From NCBI GenBank assembly GCA_008508345.1, contig QNGE01000767.1, positions 155,361 through 219,360 of the forward strand: a stretch of DNA of 64,000 nt, given 5' to 3'. This stretch comes from Paragonimus westermani. Taxonomy: Eukaryota > Platyhelminthes > Trematoda > Plagiorchiida > Troglotrematidae. Both the position numbers and the translations under genes were made by a program. Under the pieces are notes generated by a model. The model was given only the letters and a program-made list of their open reading frames with translations. It had not been told where the DNA came from and searched no databases. Within the stretch, counting starts at the first letter, position 1; each line of letters starts with the position of its first letter. This document shows, piece after piece, positions 12,739 through 24,789 of this stretch.

Positions 12739-13572
12739 TTTTCTGTGTTTGATCGTCAGGCTAATTACAACATACTAAATATGAACACAGTGTAAAGTGT
12801 GAGCCAGAAAAAACGGTCAATGTAGTTTAAGGACGACGTGTTTGGTATCAGTTACACAATCACTGTTCCCAATCGTAGGCTCGATCGATTGTAGGCCAGA
12901 GGAGGTTAAGTGTCCGCATGAACTCCCTCTGAGGACAAAGGTCAGGGTTGCGCAATCGCATGCTGATATGCGCGAGACTTAAATGAGAGCGGACGGAAAC
13001 CGTATTCACCTAAATGGCATCTTAGCAAGAAGGTGGCTGCAAGTGAGCAGAAATGAAATCCGGCCGAATAAAGCATGTTTAAGTTTACTATGGATATCTA
13101 GAACCAAGAAAACTACGGGATTGTTCAAGGATGTAAAACTTAATTGCTCGTTGATGCATTTTCTGTTGATCGATTTTTGGCACTCGGTAGACAATATGAA
13201 AATCATCTTTCTTACTGGTAGAGTCAGCCAAATGAGGAACAATTACGCTTGAAACCGTTTTAATCACGTCAGTGTTCAACCACGCAGGATGGTGTTCACG
13301 CACTCTGCCCGACATTCGCCTTGTAGTAAGACCAGTATATGATGCTCGATACAGGCAAACACATGAGTACACAAAATAATTGGTTGCAGAACATGTAAGT
13401 TTGTCTTTGAGTTGTGACATGACAACGGGCTGCGTAACGGATAACAAACGCGTCGTCCGTAACTTATACTGATCGTTATTTTGAATCACACTTGTCAATT
13501 TTTATATTTATTGTTTTGTAATTAGCCTGATACTCAAACACACAAAACAAGTCTTGTTCGCTACTCCGACGT
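12739..13572 (-). mobile_element. PLE-B inverted-repeat-bounded GIY-YIG cassette
   Basis: An 0.83-kb unit inserted in the satellite. Its ends are inverted repeats: the left end reads TGTGTTTGATCGTCAGGCTA and the reverse complement of the right end reads TGTGTTTGAGTATCAGGCTA. The minus strand encodes a GIY-YIG endonuclease (13088-13498) and the rest is untranslated. A related unit at 24251-25728 has the same ends, endonuclease and 3' region; 14578-14790 is a third, internal fragment. There is no RT, so it would be non-autonomous. It may be a 5'-truncated PLE that gained an inverted terminal copy. Confidence 0.68.
13088..13498 (-). pseudogene. GIY-YIG endonuclease domain of PLE-B
   Basis: 136-codon frame. 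Residues 20-45 resemble the lead-in of PLE endonucleases (VTQPVVMSQLKDKL, then FVYSC). The GIY-YIG core follows: YTG at 54-56 in place of YIG, TTRR (58-61), then EHHPAWL (68-74). The C-terminal half (VPHLAD, FHIVYRV) is recognisable but ends in divergent sequence without the usual LPWP end, and the expected Glu is not evident. The homologous plus-strand block at 24500-24785 is about four-fifths identical at DNA level by eye. Function in an intact element: target nicking. Confidence 0.78.
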
Positions 13573-13585
13573 TCTCTTACTCATG
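13573..13585 (+). repeat. Candidate target-site duplication, right copy
   Basis: Pairs with 12726-12738 across the cassette, with one mismatch. See the left copy for caveats. Confidence 0.5.
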
Positions 13586-14104
13586 TAATTATCTATTTGG
13601 TTGCTTACCTACTCAATCGTTTGAATTTCTTGCCTGATTTGTTTTATAATCCTGGCTCATATTTTGCTTACTCGTATGCATACACACCCCATTAATAACC
13701 ATGTTATGTGTCTAAAGCGTTTCCAGAATAATTGTAGGGTTATATGCAGTAAACTGACACCCCAAATTAGCGAAAACGGTGGCTTCAGATTTGTGATAAT
13801 TCTTGAGAAGAGATACATATTGTTCGTGGTTAACAGCACTCAGAATTTCAATTGAGAAGCTTTTAACACCAGCTGTGAAAAGTTAGCACACAAAAAAACA
13901 AATGAACGGGATAAGATGGAGAATAACAGTATCTCTTCAGAAAACATTAGACTGCGGGGTATATGCCTGAAAACATGAGAACTAATCTGAGAATTTCAAG
14001 TGGAGAACAATTTAACGAATGGTAATTGACGCCAAAACAGTCAGTTTTCAGAATAGAAAACTATAAACTTGTATTGCAAGATTTATGTCCAGCTGAATCA
14101 CATT
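13586..14104. other. Satellite remnant, then unassigned sequence
   Basis: To about 13690 the G-poor tetranucleotide-like texture continues, consistent with one satellite split by the PLE-B cassette. From there to 14104 I recognise nothing. Confidence 0.5.
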
Positions 14105-14480
14105 ACATCTTTACGAGTGTATACTACAAACCATTTATGTCAATGCGAAAAAATCAGCGAGATACAATAGAAAGTCGAATATCAGAATTCACAATCACTG
14201 TCAATATCACGGTAGTGACAACCATGCGAACAGCAGTTTCTAAACATTGAACACGGGGCTGAGCCTTCGGATGACAACAGCATCAGCAGAGCGCAGTGTT
14301 CGCGTGTGTGGCGTTCAGTGGATGGCGCGATATGCCGTTGTAAGATCGCATTGGTCATGCGTCACAGGAGCATGGTGTGTGATGGCTGATGCGTGCTGAT
14401 AGTTTTTATGCCCACTTCGGGATATTCTCCGTGCCCCCTTGTTTGCAAGTGGCGCCAATTTTTGCATATGCAGGACGCTC
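14105..14480 (-). repeat. Right arm of 14.5-kb-spaced inverted repeat
   Basis: Reverse complement of 1-376; the outer 324 bp (14157-14480) are identical. Similarity ends abruptly at 14105, so the inner boundary is defined, while the outer boundary cannot be fixed because the partner is cut by the window start. Confidence 0.93.
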
Positions 14481-14577
14481 TGCGTCTACATCGGTATTCA
14501 TAGGTAACGCGGGGTTCTGTTGATCCGGGCACCCGATGTTCCTCATAGGACGTTAAAATCCGGATTCCAAAATTCTG

Positions 14578-14790
14578 GTGCGACTTAAATGAGAGGAGGC
14601 GTAAGCTCTCATCACTAAACTATCTTCTTAGATAGAAGGTGATTGTAACTGAGCAGAAGTGAAATCTGGCCGAGTGAAGCATGTTTAAGTTCATTGTGGC
14701 TATCTAGAACCAGGAAAATTACATAACTGTTGAGATGTATAAAATGTAATTGCTTACTGATACATTGTCTGTTGGTTCTCATTTCGGTCA
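14578..14790 (-). mobile_element. PLE-B internal fragment
   Basis: Aligns with 12975-13165 of the PLE-B cassette (shared blocks GACTTAAATGAGAG, GAGCAGAA.TGAAATC, AGCATGTTTAAGTT, TATCTAGAACCA). It covers the start of the 3' untranslated part and the last part of the endonuclease frame only. Neither terminal repeat is present. It lies about 100 bp outside the right arm of the long inverted repeat. Confidence 0.72.
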
Positions 14791-17700
14791 CGTATGGATA
14801 GTTAGGGTTATGAAGTAAACTTGGACTGCCTGCACTGTGGAAGTTTAAAAAACTGTAGCTCCGCGCTACTGACTGAAATTAGGGGAAATATAAATTTCAA
14901 AAACCGACCAGGTTTACCAACATATACGCATCAGCTTTTGCTATGAATACCGTGTGATAATTTCCATTATAATTTTTGTCGTCAGTCTGATGGCAATAAC
15001 ATTTATCCACACTGTTAGCCATAAATCTTTGTCATATCGCTGTACCCAAGATGGTATTGGTTTGCTCACATATAATCGGGTGACAGCTCCATTTATTTCC
15101 GTTGTGAATAAGTTACATTATTTTTTGCTGCAGTGATCAACAGGGGCAAAAAAATGTTCCTGAACACGACAGTTCATTTGCTCTTGCCAGACATCGTTCA
15201 AAGTCTGCTCATTTGACCATGTGTGATATATATCAGTTATGGCTGAGAGAACTGATCCACAATTGAGGACGTCTTAGGTAATTCTAGTGTTTTGGTCGTT
15301 TCATCATCCTAATGCAACTGGTGACTTTTATTGTGATCCTACAGATGCACTGAGCTTGTGATAGTGCACCTGTGTACAAAAATAAAGGGATGTACTAGTT
15401 AATCAAGGTGGGTTATAAATGAGGCAAAGTATGCCTTTTGTCAACGTTCAAACTATGTGGCTCCATTATTCTCCGTTTTAAGAGAAGCAGGAAAAATTGT
15501 CCTGATCGCCCCTGGTTAGGCGTCACTTATATTTAGGGCATGTCCAACACAATCCGAATACGATTTTCTTGCCGAAAACTTCTGAACCTATGTATTCGCT
15601 GAGGCGGAGTAATAAAATGGATTGAACGCTATTCATACTTGGTTACAAGTTTTCTACACATACATTTTAGCTAGTCTATTTTGAACAATGAACACATAAC
15701 ACATGTTATACTTTTGTTAAGGCTCACTGACAACACAATTTCTGGTCGAGATAGATCTTTTTCGCTTGTATGAACCGTAGTGACTATCAATGCATTGTCT
15801 TAAAATTAATCGTGATCAGAATGTCATATGTATACGCTTAGCCACCGTCGCTTAAAAGTGTGCCGACGATGAATGATTAAATTCCGACTTGGAGTATAAA
15901 CAGCTTTCCAGTCACCTTGTGATATTCAAAACTAGAATTAAACCATTCAGTTTCATTTAACTAACAACAGTTACTTAGCGTATTCGTGAAGCTGTGAATG
16001 TTTTTTACGAAACGACGCATACGTGGGATTATAGCAGAAAACAATTAAATTTTGGACACAAAAATACAGTGATAAGTGAAGAAACATAATACCCAAGATT
16101 TTGCCAAATATGCTGTCAATATACTTTTGCTTCCTTAAGTCTAAATATCTCCAGTGATAACAGGACAATCACAACGTACTTCTTATAAAACAGTATCGGT
16201 TGACATATTTCACTGGAAATCTCATCAACTCCTTGTCTGCTTTCAGTTAACGGTCCAAGGTCGTTACTTCATTTTAATTTCTTATAAGCGTCCACTTAGG
16301 TTTTTACTAAGTTAGCAGTATATGACTTCTATACAGCCTACGTTTTAAATAGTCCCAGGTGTTTGGAGCAATCTAGAGAGGAAAAGGGTTTGTACGCCAG
16401 CAGTCGTTTTGTAGACATAATTCGCTCTTGACAAGTATACTGTTCTAAGTTCGTCGTACTTCTGAGTCTTCACACCTCATTAGTATCCACATCACGGCGT
16501 TTTCTTAAATATGCTACATTTTTTGCCGCTGTGATTTTACTTCACGATCTTAATCTCCGTTTCGCCCAAAAGCGTGGACAGACTTTGTAGTAGAGGGAAC
16601 ATGTGTGGGACCTAATGTGACGAAACGAGTTAATTTACATCAACGCCCACTAAGTAATTCAGTATAATACATTCCGTCCTCCCCTTCATAAAGTCCGCAA
16701 TATTGCGTTCCGTAATCCGGTTAAAATCTATGAAAGAATGCCAAAATTTAAGGTGATTGCGTTGGATCAGCACGCATTAAGGTGGCATCCATCATGCGCA
16801 TATTCTTTATGTACACTGAATGAAACCGAGTGGTGTTCTTAGCTGAAGATCTATTGACGTTAAGTATGCACGGAACAGCAGAGCAACTGCAAAATTAGGT
16901 TAACTAAACACTTTAGGCCACACATTGAGTGGGAGCATAGGATACTGGTCGTCTATTTGACAAGCTGAATGTGGCGTCTTCTGCCCTGAGGACATCGAGT
17001 AGCTCGCCATGCTTTTGGGAGCTTAATGTTGCCAGCTCCGTTTTGTAATTTGTGTCAGCATTAATTTAGAGGGTAAAAAATACACTATACTCACATTACA
17101 AGCAACCGACGTGCATAGTTTGAGTACATATGTGAAAAGTTTAGTTTGCGCTATTATAATCAACTGCCTGTTTTCTCTGAAATGGTTGTCGTGAGGCGCG
17201 ATGGCTTCAATATCTTCCTGCACTGGGCAATGTACTTAATGTCTAAGTAACTAAAAAATTGGTGTTCCTTATAATCGTGGCTGTCTGTTGTATTGACACA
17301 TAATCCGTAGATCTATAAATCTCAGACAAGACATACTATTGAAATTGCACTTGCAATAAATTTTACAGAAGTTCAGTTGATTTTTCATGCATGAACAAAT
17401 GGGTGGACGCGTACTTAACTGGCTGACAATGTTGCTCAAATTTGGGCCTAAACGATCGATGGAAAAGGAAGCATTGAGCGAGCTGAAATACGATGAATGA
17501 TATAAAGTGGATTTAATCAGTTCCAGTATTTTTCTCCAGACTCATTCCACCTTCAGTAATCAGAGGGCATGTTGTGTTATGTAAATTTTCAGGTATGTGA
17601 GCATACCTATCAGGTGATATTTTTGTGATCAGCTCAACACCGAGTATGTTAGGAATATAAATTCTGACAACAGTAATATTTGTTGAGACAAAACTTCAAT

Positions 17701-20700
17701 TTATTCTTGGAGGTTGAAGATGACAGAAAGGCAGAATGAATTGACAAAATACATGGAGGATTCATATAAAATTTCACGTAATTTCTCATTGGGATATATG
17801 AGAGCCAGATTCGCCAAAGAGGATTTATCAGAAGGAATGAATTAAACCTTAAGAGAGCTTTCGCCAACCGTCCTGACAAATTTTTAATGAGTTTTTCGTA
17901 AGAAGTTATAGCCGTTCAGTACATCCTAAAAAGCACCAATAATCACTTCATTAGCTTACTAAATATTTCATACTCTAAGACACATTAAATATAATCTTCA
18001 GGGCTCACCCAGTTTGTTATTTTGACTGGTCTAATTGGACAGAGAAGAGCATACATCGATAGGAATACTAATATTCAACGGTGTATAGTGACCAAATAGA
18101 AAGGGCATCGTTCGTTACTTTTCTAGTGAACAAACAAAAGTTTACAATTCATTAGTTTATTGCTTCAATATAGATAGTAGGCCTAAGACTGGCAAGTGAG
18201 GTTTTCTCGAAATACCACGCTAGTGATTATGGTAAACTAACCGTTAGAAATGATTAACTGTTTATTGTATTATGTCTTTATTCTGTAGCAAGATGTAATT
18301 TTCAAAATTTGCAAAATGTATACATTAGTGTTTACCTCAGTTTACGGTCAGTCGTAGATCCCATATCTTCTACCACCACATGGTCACTCCGTTTGTTTGT
18401 GGTCAGGACCAGACTGCACACTCGTGCTCACGTTATCTTGAATCGTCGTGGCGACTGTTCATCTTTGCAATCTCCCGTAAACGCGACATGCCGACGTATC
18501 ACGCCTTTTGTAACCAATACACCAGAGACCGGTCCAATCAAACAAATACGTAACTGAAATTTTGTAACATTGGAGCCAACTGCAACCGTTTACCGTTACT
18601 TACAAATGTTATATTTTTAACCTTCCCTTATGTGCGAGCCCACAACGTAACAAACGCATGCTTCTTCGGCAGAAACATTAATCCCTATAACATTTCACTA
18701 AAAATAGAGCTCATCATTTCAGTAAAACCGGTGATCTTATATGTGTATATCTGCTCATCCACTCTATTTCTGGATGGTCTACCAGAAGTATTTACACAAT
18801 CATTCACAACTTAATTGCTCGTCACTAATTTAATCAAAACAATATAATTTAAAAACAGCCAACATTAGAGGCAACAGTGACGATGAATCTTACTGGATTC
18901 CTTTACCAAGTGAACAAGAGCAACAATTGTGTACAAAAGTCCGACAAACCGCGTGCTGAAGTCTACCAACTAAAAGGTTACGGAAGTAAATCAAACGAAT
19001 TATGATGCTACTGTCGAAGCGTCTGAGCAAACGACATTCGACTGTGTGCTGAAATTCAGACATGAACATACTTCGGAGGGACTGAGACTGCACTAAGAAA
19101 TTCAACATTATAACCAAGAAACTGACTTGAACACCGTTCAGAAGACAATAGCAATTTGTCACTAGTTGAAAAGGAATCGCCACCATTCTTGAATTTACTA
19201 TACGGTATCGAATTGGTTGGATTACACACTAGAGAGTGTACATAATGGTGAATGTGTCCGATGAATCGTTAACGGTTTATCCGATGATTTTTCCTTCTAT
19301 CTTGCACAGTTGACATTTCAAAGTTCCGGTCTGAATTCGATTGCATGATAGATAACTTCGTGTCACTAAGTCGATAACACAAACTGGTCCATGAGAGATC
19401 ATACGACAGCATACTGTTAGAAAATAAACCCTAAGAGTGCAGGTTGACATCAATAGCAACACAGCAGTTTCCTGATTGCGAACTTTTGAAGATTTCTTGC
19501 AGAAGTTAGGTTGCGCATAGTGTGTAAAATCAGTCAGTTATCTTTATCCTGCTCTGTGATCTATCCAACCATCGGTGGTCACTATATCTTACTGAATCAA
19601 AAGCTTTTATATCCTATCAGACAGCCTGAAAGTAAACATATCATAGTTCTGTTTTGTCGAGTACTCCAGATCACCGTCTGTTCCCGATTACCACATAAAA
19701 TAGTCAATCATTTCGAGCTCGTTGGACTTACTGGCATCGATCTGTGGTTAGTATCAGCTTTGAGATTTCAGGCATCATTCTTCCGTTTCTTGTACATAGC
19801 TCAAATGTTTCCCAGTGGCTTTTATGAGAAACTGTCATAATATGAAGAAACGGTTTCGTTCCTTTTAGTGAATACATAACCGACAGTTTGCGTGCATTCG
19901 TAAACACAATTAAAATACTAGGACTATCGCATGAATTCTAAGCTTTCTCATCACATGCCACTAACACAAATAAGAAAAGATATGTACAGGGTCACAATAA
20001 ATCTTCATAACTGAGAAGGCAACGATTGACAATTCTACAGTCGATTTGCGTACTCCGTTTACTGTCATGTAATTTGGGTTTTTTGATTCTGCACCAGTGA
20101 CAGTATGGAATTTTGACAAATTTTCCCAGGAGGTCAATAGTATTTCGAGACCAAATTGGTGAACGCTGGACGAAAAGCGATAAACTGTATCCACACCCAC
20201 CTTGCAAAATTGATCAACTGATTTACGTGAGAGCCCGGGTGGGTTTCGAATCTGTTGACTATAACTCGACAAGAAACCGATGAAAGCCCGAATATAATGC
20301 AATATCTACTCGACTGAATAATGTTAAACTACTCTAAGTTTGCTTACATTTGCATCTTTCTCACTATCTCCGTGTAGAAAACAGATTTCTGTCATCTCGT
20401 GAGTGGTTTGGGAAAAATAGAACCACGGTATGTGTTAGTCAACTCGGTGTTCGTGTTGAACACAGTCACCATCTTTTTGTGACATTTCGTATCACCTAGA
20501 TGCCTCGGTGAATAAGTATACCTTTTACTCAATCACTTGGCTCCCCAGATTTTTTCGTGAATCTATAGGTTTAAACATTGTCTTCTGTGGCATTCTTACT
20601 ACCACTATTGTTCAACACTGGTTATCAGCAATGTGATATGTTACTGACGAGTATCTGGCGAATTGACCAACTTGACGCTAAACATCTCTCATATTCGGCA

Positions 20701-20837
20701 AATTTTCTATCAGTAAGGATGCAAAACCTGTGAACACGTGTAATGTTCAGCTATGTTTATGTCTTTTGAGTATGACAATACAGTGAAAATAAGTGCATTA
20801 TCACTAAGCTTCTTAAGTAAAGCGAATGTACTTTCTG
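14791..20837. other. No recognisable gene or repeat
   Basis: About 6 kb of AT-rich sequence. Open frames up to 113 codons (19961-20302, minus) are isolated and match no family I know. No LINE, PLE, LTR, SINE or RNA gene motif was recognised. Intronic or intergenic host DNA is the simplest reading. Confidence 0.5.
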
Positions 20838-21000
20838 TGCGGTATTCACACGTACTACATCGTTATGAGTGTCTACGGTCCACCGGCCCGGTCGAGAATA
20901 TGCAACTCTGAAATACGCTGACGAGAGCGGAACTCAAGATTAGTGTTTCCTTATCAAGTGGGCCAACCAAAAGGATCATGTGAACTCAGACACTGTCTGA
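20838..21000 (+). mobile_element. Old copy of the tRNA-derived SINE
   Basis: Aligns roughly with the SINE at 37264-37470. The clearest block is 20922-20950, GAGAGCGGAACTCAAGATTA then GTGTTTCC, against GAGAGCGAAACTCGAGTCTA then GTGCTTCC. The tRNA-like head is badly eroded and the hammerhead region has a deletion in stem II (CTGACGAGAGCGGAA). Confidence 0.5.
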
Positions 21001-22724
21001 ATGGAAGCACCTCAGGCTTGTTGGTTTACATAGCGTTGTGGTCACAGGTGAACAGCGTTTGTAATCTTGCTCACCTCGATGATCGGTTCATTTCTTGTTT
21101 GGACAAGACAGACACAGAGAGTGTGAATGAGACTCGGGCATAGTAAGTTTATCAGCAGCAACTGATTTACACATATGACCGCCTTTTGACGTGTGTACCT
21201 CAATATCTGCACGTAATAGAGCAAGTATTACGCCACAACATTATTCTTGATCAGATTTTCCTTTTAACCGGTATGTGCGGTTTCGCTGTAATTTTAACGA
21301 GTATCCTGTGTAAACCCGTAAACTATGAAATTCTAGCCCTTCCTTCAACTGTTTAGCAGGCTTACGAAAGCCGAACTGAGAGTTGCAGTATGTACACTTG
21401 CTGAGTTTAACGATCACACTGAACGTACTTACTTGGCGTAAACCGGATTACGCAATTCGTGGATTAGAATGAATAGAGTTGATACCCTATGGTCATCGTG
21501 ACATAACATCGCATTCCAACGGAATGCGCATGAATCTGCAACGAAACAAATGTCCAGTGATAGTATGCAACATTGGAATTTGTCAATATCTTAAACCAAA
21601 CAGCAGTAAACGTTCGGAACATACCAGATTTTCAAGATATTACCGTTGAGATGTAGCTGAGTTGCCAGAACCGCCATTGATTGAATGGATTATAATCAAA
21701 GTACCAAATGCAGCTGGGTTCATTAGGGTAGGTTGGTCACCCTAGTCCACTGGTGATCTCTCCAGCCTAGGTGACGCACTGCGGAAAATCAAGTGGCCTA
21801 ACAAAGCATACACTGATTTCGTTTTGTCACACATTGCAAAAACGATACATGAGTGTCTAAGTTAAACGGGGCTAGAATGCCGTAATTTTAGATATAACTG
21901 CTGAACAATTTCAAATGAAGCACATTGGTAGATAACAGAACTGATTTGCATCGAGCAGTATGTAAATTGTTTTGTATAAACGGAAGATAACAGCAGATAA
22001 TCAGAGTAAACAAAAGCATTATCAAATTCTGGAATACATTCATGGATGCAAGTCCCCATTAAGCAGCGAGATATCTTGACAAACGCAACTGCTCCCAATT
22101 CAAATTGACTCTCTCTAGCTGTTGGTGCATTGCACAATCATTGCGCTTCCAAAACATGGTCGGCTACGTTGAAACGGAGCGTTTCAATCAGACAAACAAG
22201 CGTTAGAGGTAACGTATAGGGAAAATTAGACGAAGCGTATGCTTGTCAGTAGCAACAAAAATTTGTCGACCAGAATTTTTGCTTCAAAGCCATTGTTTGT
22301 GTAGCCGGCTCAAATACCTTCGAAGGGTTTCCTGTATGTTACCGAGTCTGGCAAACTACTTAGCAGTTTCAAGTTGTTGGTCATCCACTTCGAATCCTAG
22401 ATTTTGCGATCAGATAATCCATTCAAGCCTTGCCAGAGTTCACCACTAATGTACATCCTTACCTCAGGTGAGGCTCGAACTAAGATGGCTGAAGAGTTTG
22501 TCTCGAAAAAGATTCAGTCAAATGTGGCTGATATTTGACTTAAATTATCCAACCCCTCGAACTATACTCCTGAAACTGGCGATATTTCGTAACAGGTTTT
22601 ATGATGTCAGAGAAGTCGATGAGTTTCGGAAGCCCTAATGGCGCGGTTATTGTTTGGAGCAAACAGGACAGTTACTGTGTCTGCTATGGAGACGACTGAG
22701 TCACCTGATCATTAGTCTCACGTA
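21001..22724. other. No recognisable gene or repeat
   Basis: Unassigned sequence. A few small frames (for example 21862-22137 minus, 22243-22449 plus) show nothing recognisable. Confidence 0.5.
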
Positions 22725-22940
22725 GTCGGGAGTTCACGTACGATGATTCGGTCGTGCCTATTATAAGTTCGGTGGACCGGTAGTCAGTAGGATCGCCTGT
22801 GGCAAATAGGTACAGTAACGAAGTGCATTGACAACAGTTAAATTTGAGCCCGGTGCCTTCTTCGAAAGAGAGTACCTGGAAAATCAATCTGGATGCGAAG
22901 GTTGTAATCGAATGTGAATGATGTTCAACTTGAACTCAAT
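22725..22940 (+). mobile_element. Old copy of the tRNA-derived SINE
   Basis: The 3' half is clear: TTCGAAAGAG near 22860, then CTGGATGCGAAGGTTGTAAT and GAATGATGTTCAACTTGAAC ending near 22937, matching the tail of the 37.3-kb copy. The head and hammerhead region can be aligned only loosely (GGCAAATAGGTACAGTAACG against GGCAAGGATATGCACGACTG). Confidence 0.6.
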
Positions 22941-23709
22941 GAAATCCCCGGCCGTTCATCAGTAGTGGCATTCAACTTGTTGTCCTTGCAAATGCACTTT
23001 CAATACCACTACTTTGACATCTGTTTGCCAAAACAATCACTTCTGTCATCAATAAAATTGCAAGTCGTCCAAGAAGTTGTTTCCCAGCACGTATTCTGAA
23101 TGAACGTTGATTAAAAATCAACATTTTAACAAACTATCTCGCAATGCACATCCCCCTGATAAGGCCGAACGTTGCATTTTAACATGGGGTTGAATACCGA
23201 GCTAAACGTATCCCAGTATCTGTCATGCTGATTACACAGTACGATGGTCCAGAGTGTGTATAATTCAAGCCGACATCGTGTGCAACTGCTGTGTTTGGAT
23301 GGGTGAATTGATATTTGTATACCCAGTTAATAAAGCTGTTCAGTGCCAGGGTGAGTGGGAGCTATCACGTCGCCTTGATGCCAGAAGTTACTCACTCTAC
23401 AAAAGTGGTTCTTATGTTCGATTGTCCAGTATTACAACAAATGTACTTGGGTAACCGTAAGATACTTTTGGTCATATTTACACGGAAACGTCGAATCAGT
23501 TGTACAGCTTGGAAAACTACAAGATTGCTGGTGAAGTTTGGTTTAATCAATCACAAATATTGTCGGAATTTTCTTCCACTGAGTACAAAGCTTCACCTAC
23601 ATTCCCTACTACACTCGTGGCCGCTTAAATTCCTGAACTTCACTGTTTGGGTCATTCATTTTTTCGATAACTCGTTGACAGTTCGCAAACAATTTCTCCG
23701 TTTGTCATA
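22941..23709. other. No recognisable gene or repeat
   Basis: Contains a 131-codon plus-strand frame (23315-23710) with no family resemblance and overlapping frames of similar length, most likely chance. Confidence 0.45.
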
Positions 23710-23721
23710 AAAACAAGGATG

Positions 23722-23775
23722 ACATATCGCGAAATGTTAACATTTCCATTCACTCTCCTCAGTCGTCAACGCAAA
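23722..23775 (-). ncRNA. Hammerhead-ribozyme-like motif downstream of PLE-A endonuclease
   Basis: Minus strand: CGA, then CTGAGGA (23762-23756; CUGANGA satisfied), a 9-nt spacer, GAAA (23746-23743), TGTTAACA (23742-23735), TT at the cleavage position (UH satisfied), then TCG closing stem I. Conserved core positions are intact here, but stem II is not convincing. It lies about 100 bp 3' of the PLE-A endonuclease end at 23871, like the copy at 7346. Confidence 0.55.
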
Positions 23776-23870
23776 CCTAGCAAATTCTACACAAACTGCA
23801 CGTAGCAACAACAGTTGAACGAACCAGCCACATAGTTCTGACCTTTCGCGGGCTAATCGCACAATCAAAT

Positions 23871-24225
23871 CTACGACAAGGAGATTGACTGGGTCAGCAT
23901 CTTCTGTGCACACAAGGTTGGTCTGTGTTGTTTGTTCAACAATGCCTCACTAATCGCTAAAAGTTTTCGGTTGCGTTTGTGTAACAATACCTTGAACTAC
24001 ATGATATGGTCAACTGGAAGACCGGCTGATAGTATGAATATGGCGATCGATGAGGCCGAGTTCTTCGAGCTTGTTGCAGTCAGCAGATCGTTTTGTGATA
24101 TTGCAGTTGATAACCCCTTAGGAATGTGCGCCGCCATAGGCCGATGCAAGCGACGATCTGTCCCGCCTCTGTCGATATCATCGCAAATAAAATCGAACTG
24201 GAAGAGTGACTAATACCCATTGCAG
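23871..24225 (-). pseudogene. GIY-YIG endonuclease domain of PLE-A
   Basis: Reading down the minus strand from about 24225: a degraded GIY-YIG start (DDIDRG for the YIG region), then DRRLH, AAHIPKGL (for EHIPKWL), SSIA, FKVLLHKRNRKLL, AISEALLNK with the probable catalytic Glu, and RPTLCAQKML, then a stop at 23871-23873. One in-frame stop lies mid-domain. The order of blocks matches residues 75-175 of the copy at 6721. The RT is missing; directly upstream begins the PLE-B unit at 24251, which truncates this copy. Confidence 0.72.
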
Positions 24226-24479
24226 TCAACAGAACGAAAAACTAACGATCAAGACTTGTTCTCCGTCTTTGAATATCAGGATAATTACAACACAATATAT
24301 ATGAAAACGGTGACTAGAATGAGTCAGAAAACTTGTCCGTATAAGTTATGAACGGTGTGTTTGTTTTCAGTTATCCAATAACTTCCAAATCGTGGGCTGG
24401 ATTGCTTTTGGCCCAGGTAGACTTAGTGTTCGCACGAACTTCTTCTGAGCATAGGGTTCAGGATGGCGCAATTAGATAC

Positions 24480-24785
24480 TGATGGCATCGGCAACCGTCA
24501 GCGCTCGGAATTTCACCATTTTTGATCGATTCCTTGGCACTCGGCAGACAATCTGAAAATCATCTTACTTACTGACAGAGTCAGACAAATGAGCAACAAT
24601 CGCGTTTGAAATCTTTTAAATCACACCACTGTTGAACCGCGTAGGATGATGTTCGCACACTCTGTCAGACGATCTCTTTTTAGTATGATAAATTTATGAT
24701 GCTCGGCACGGGCAAACAAATGAGAACACACCACAGCCGGTCGTAGAACTCGGGAGTTTTTCTTTGAGTTGTGACATGATAACGA
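24480..24785 (-). pseudogene. GIY-YIG endonuclease domain of PLE-B (C-terminal part)
   Basis: DNA-level match to 13150-13440, with shared blocks such as GCACTCGG.AGACAAT, GAAAATCATCTT.CTTACTG, and TTTGAGTTGTGACATGA followed by AACG. Translated, it carries the region from before the Cys-rich GIY start to the C-terminal helix, with frameshifts. Upstream the domain is cut at about 24786 by the nested PLE segment and resumes near 25605. Confidence 0.7.
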
Positions 24786-24789
24786 GCGT

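Noticed and set aside
1..14480. Polinton/Maverick-like element (long inverted ends, about 15 kb)
   Set aside because: No polymerase B, integrase, ATPase or capsid frames inside; contents are PLE pieces and satellite.
19961..20302. 113-codon minus-strand frame as a gene
   Set aside because: A second minus frame is also open over the same stretch; no motif, no splice context, length within chance expectation for AT-rich DNA.
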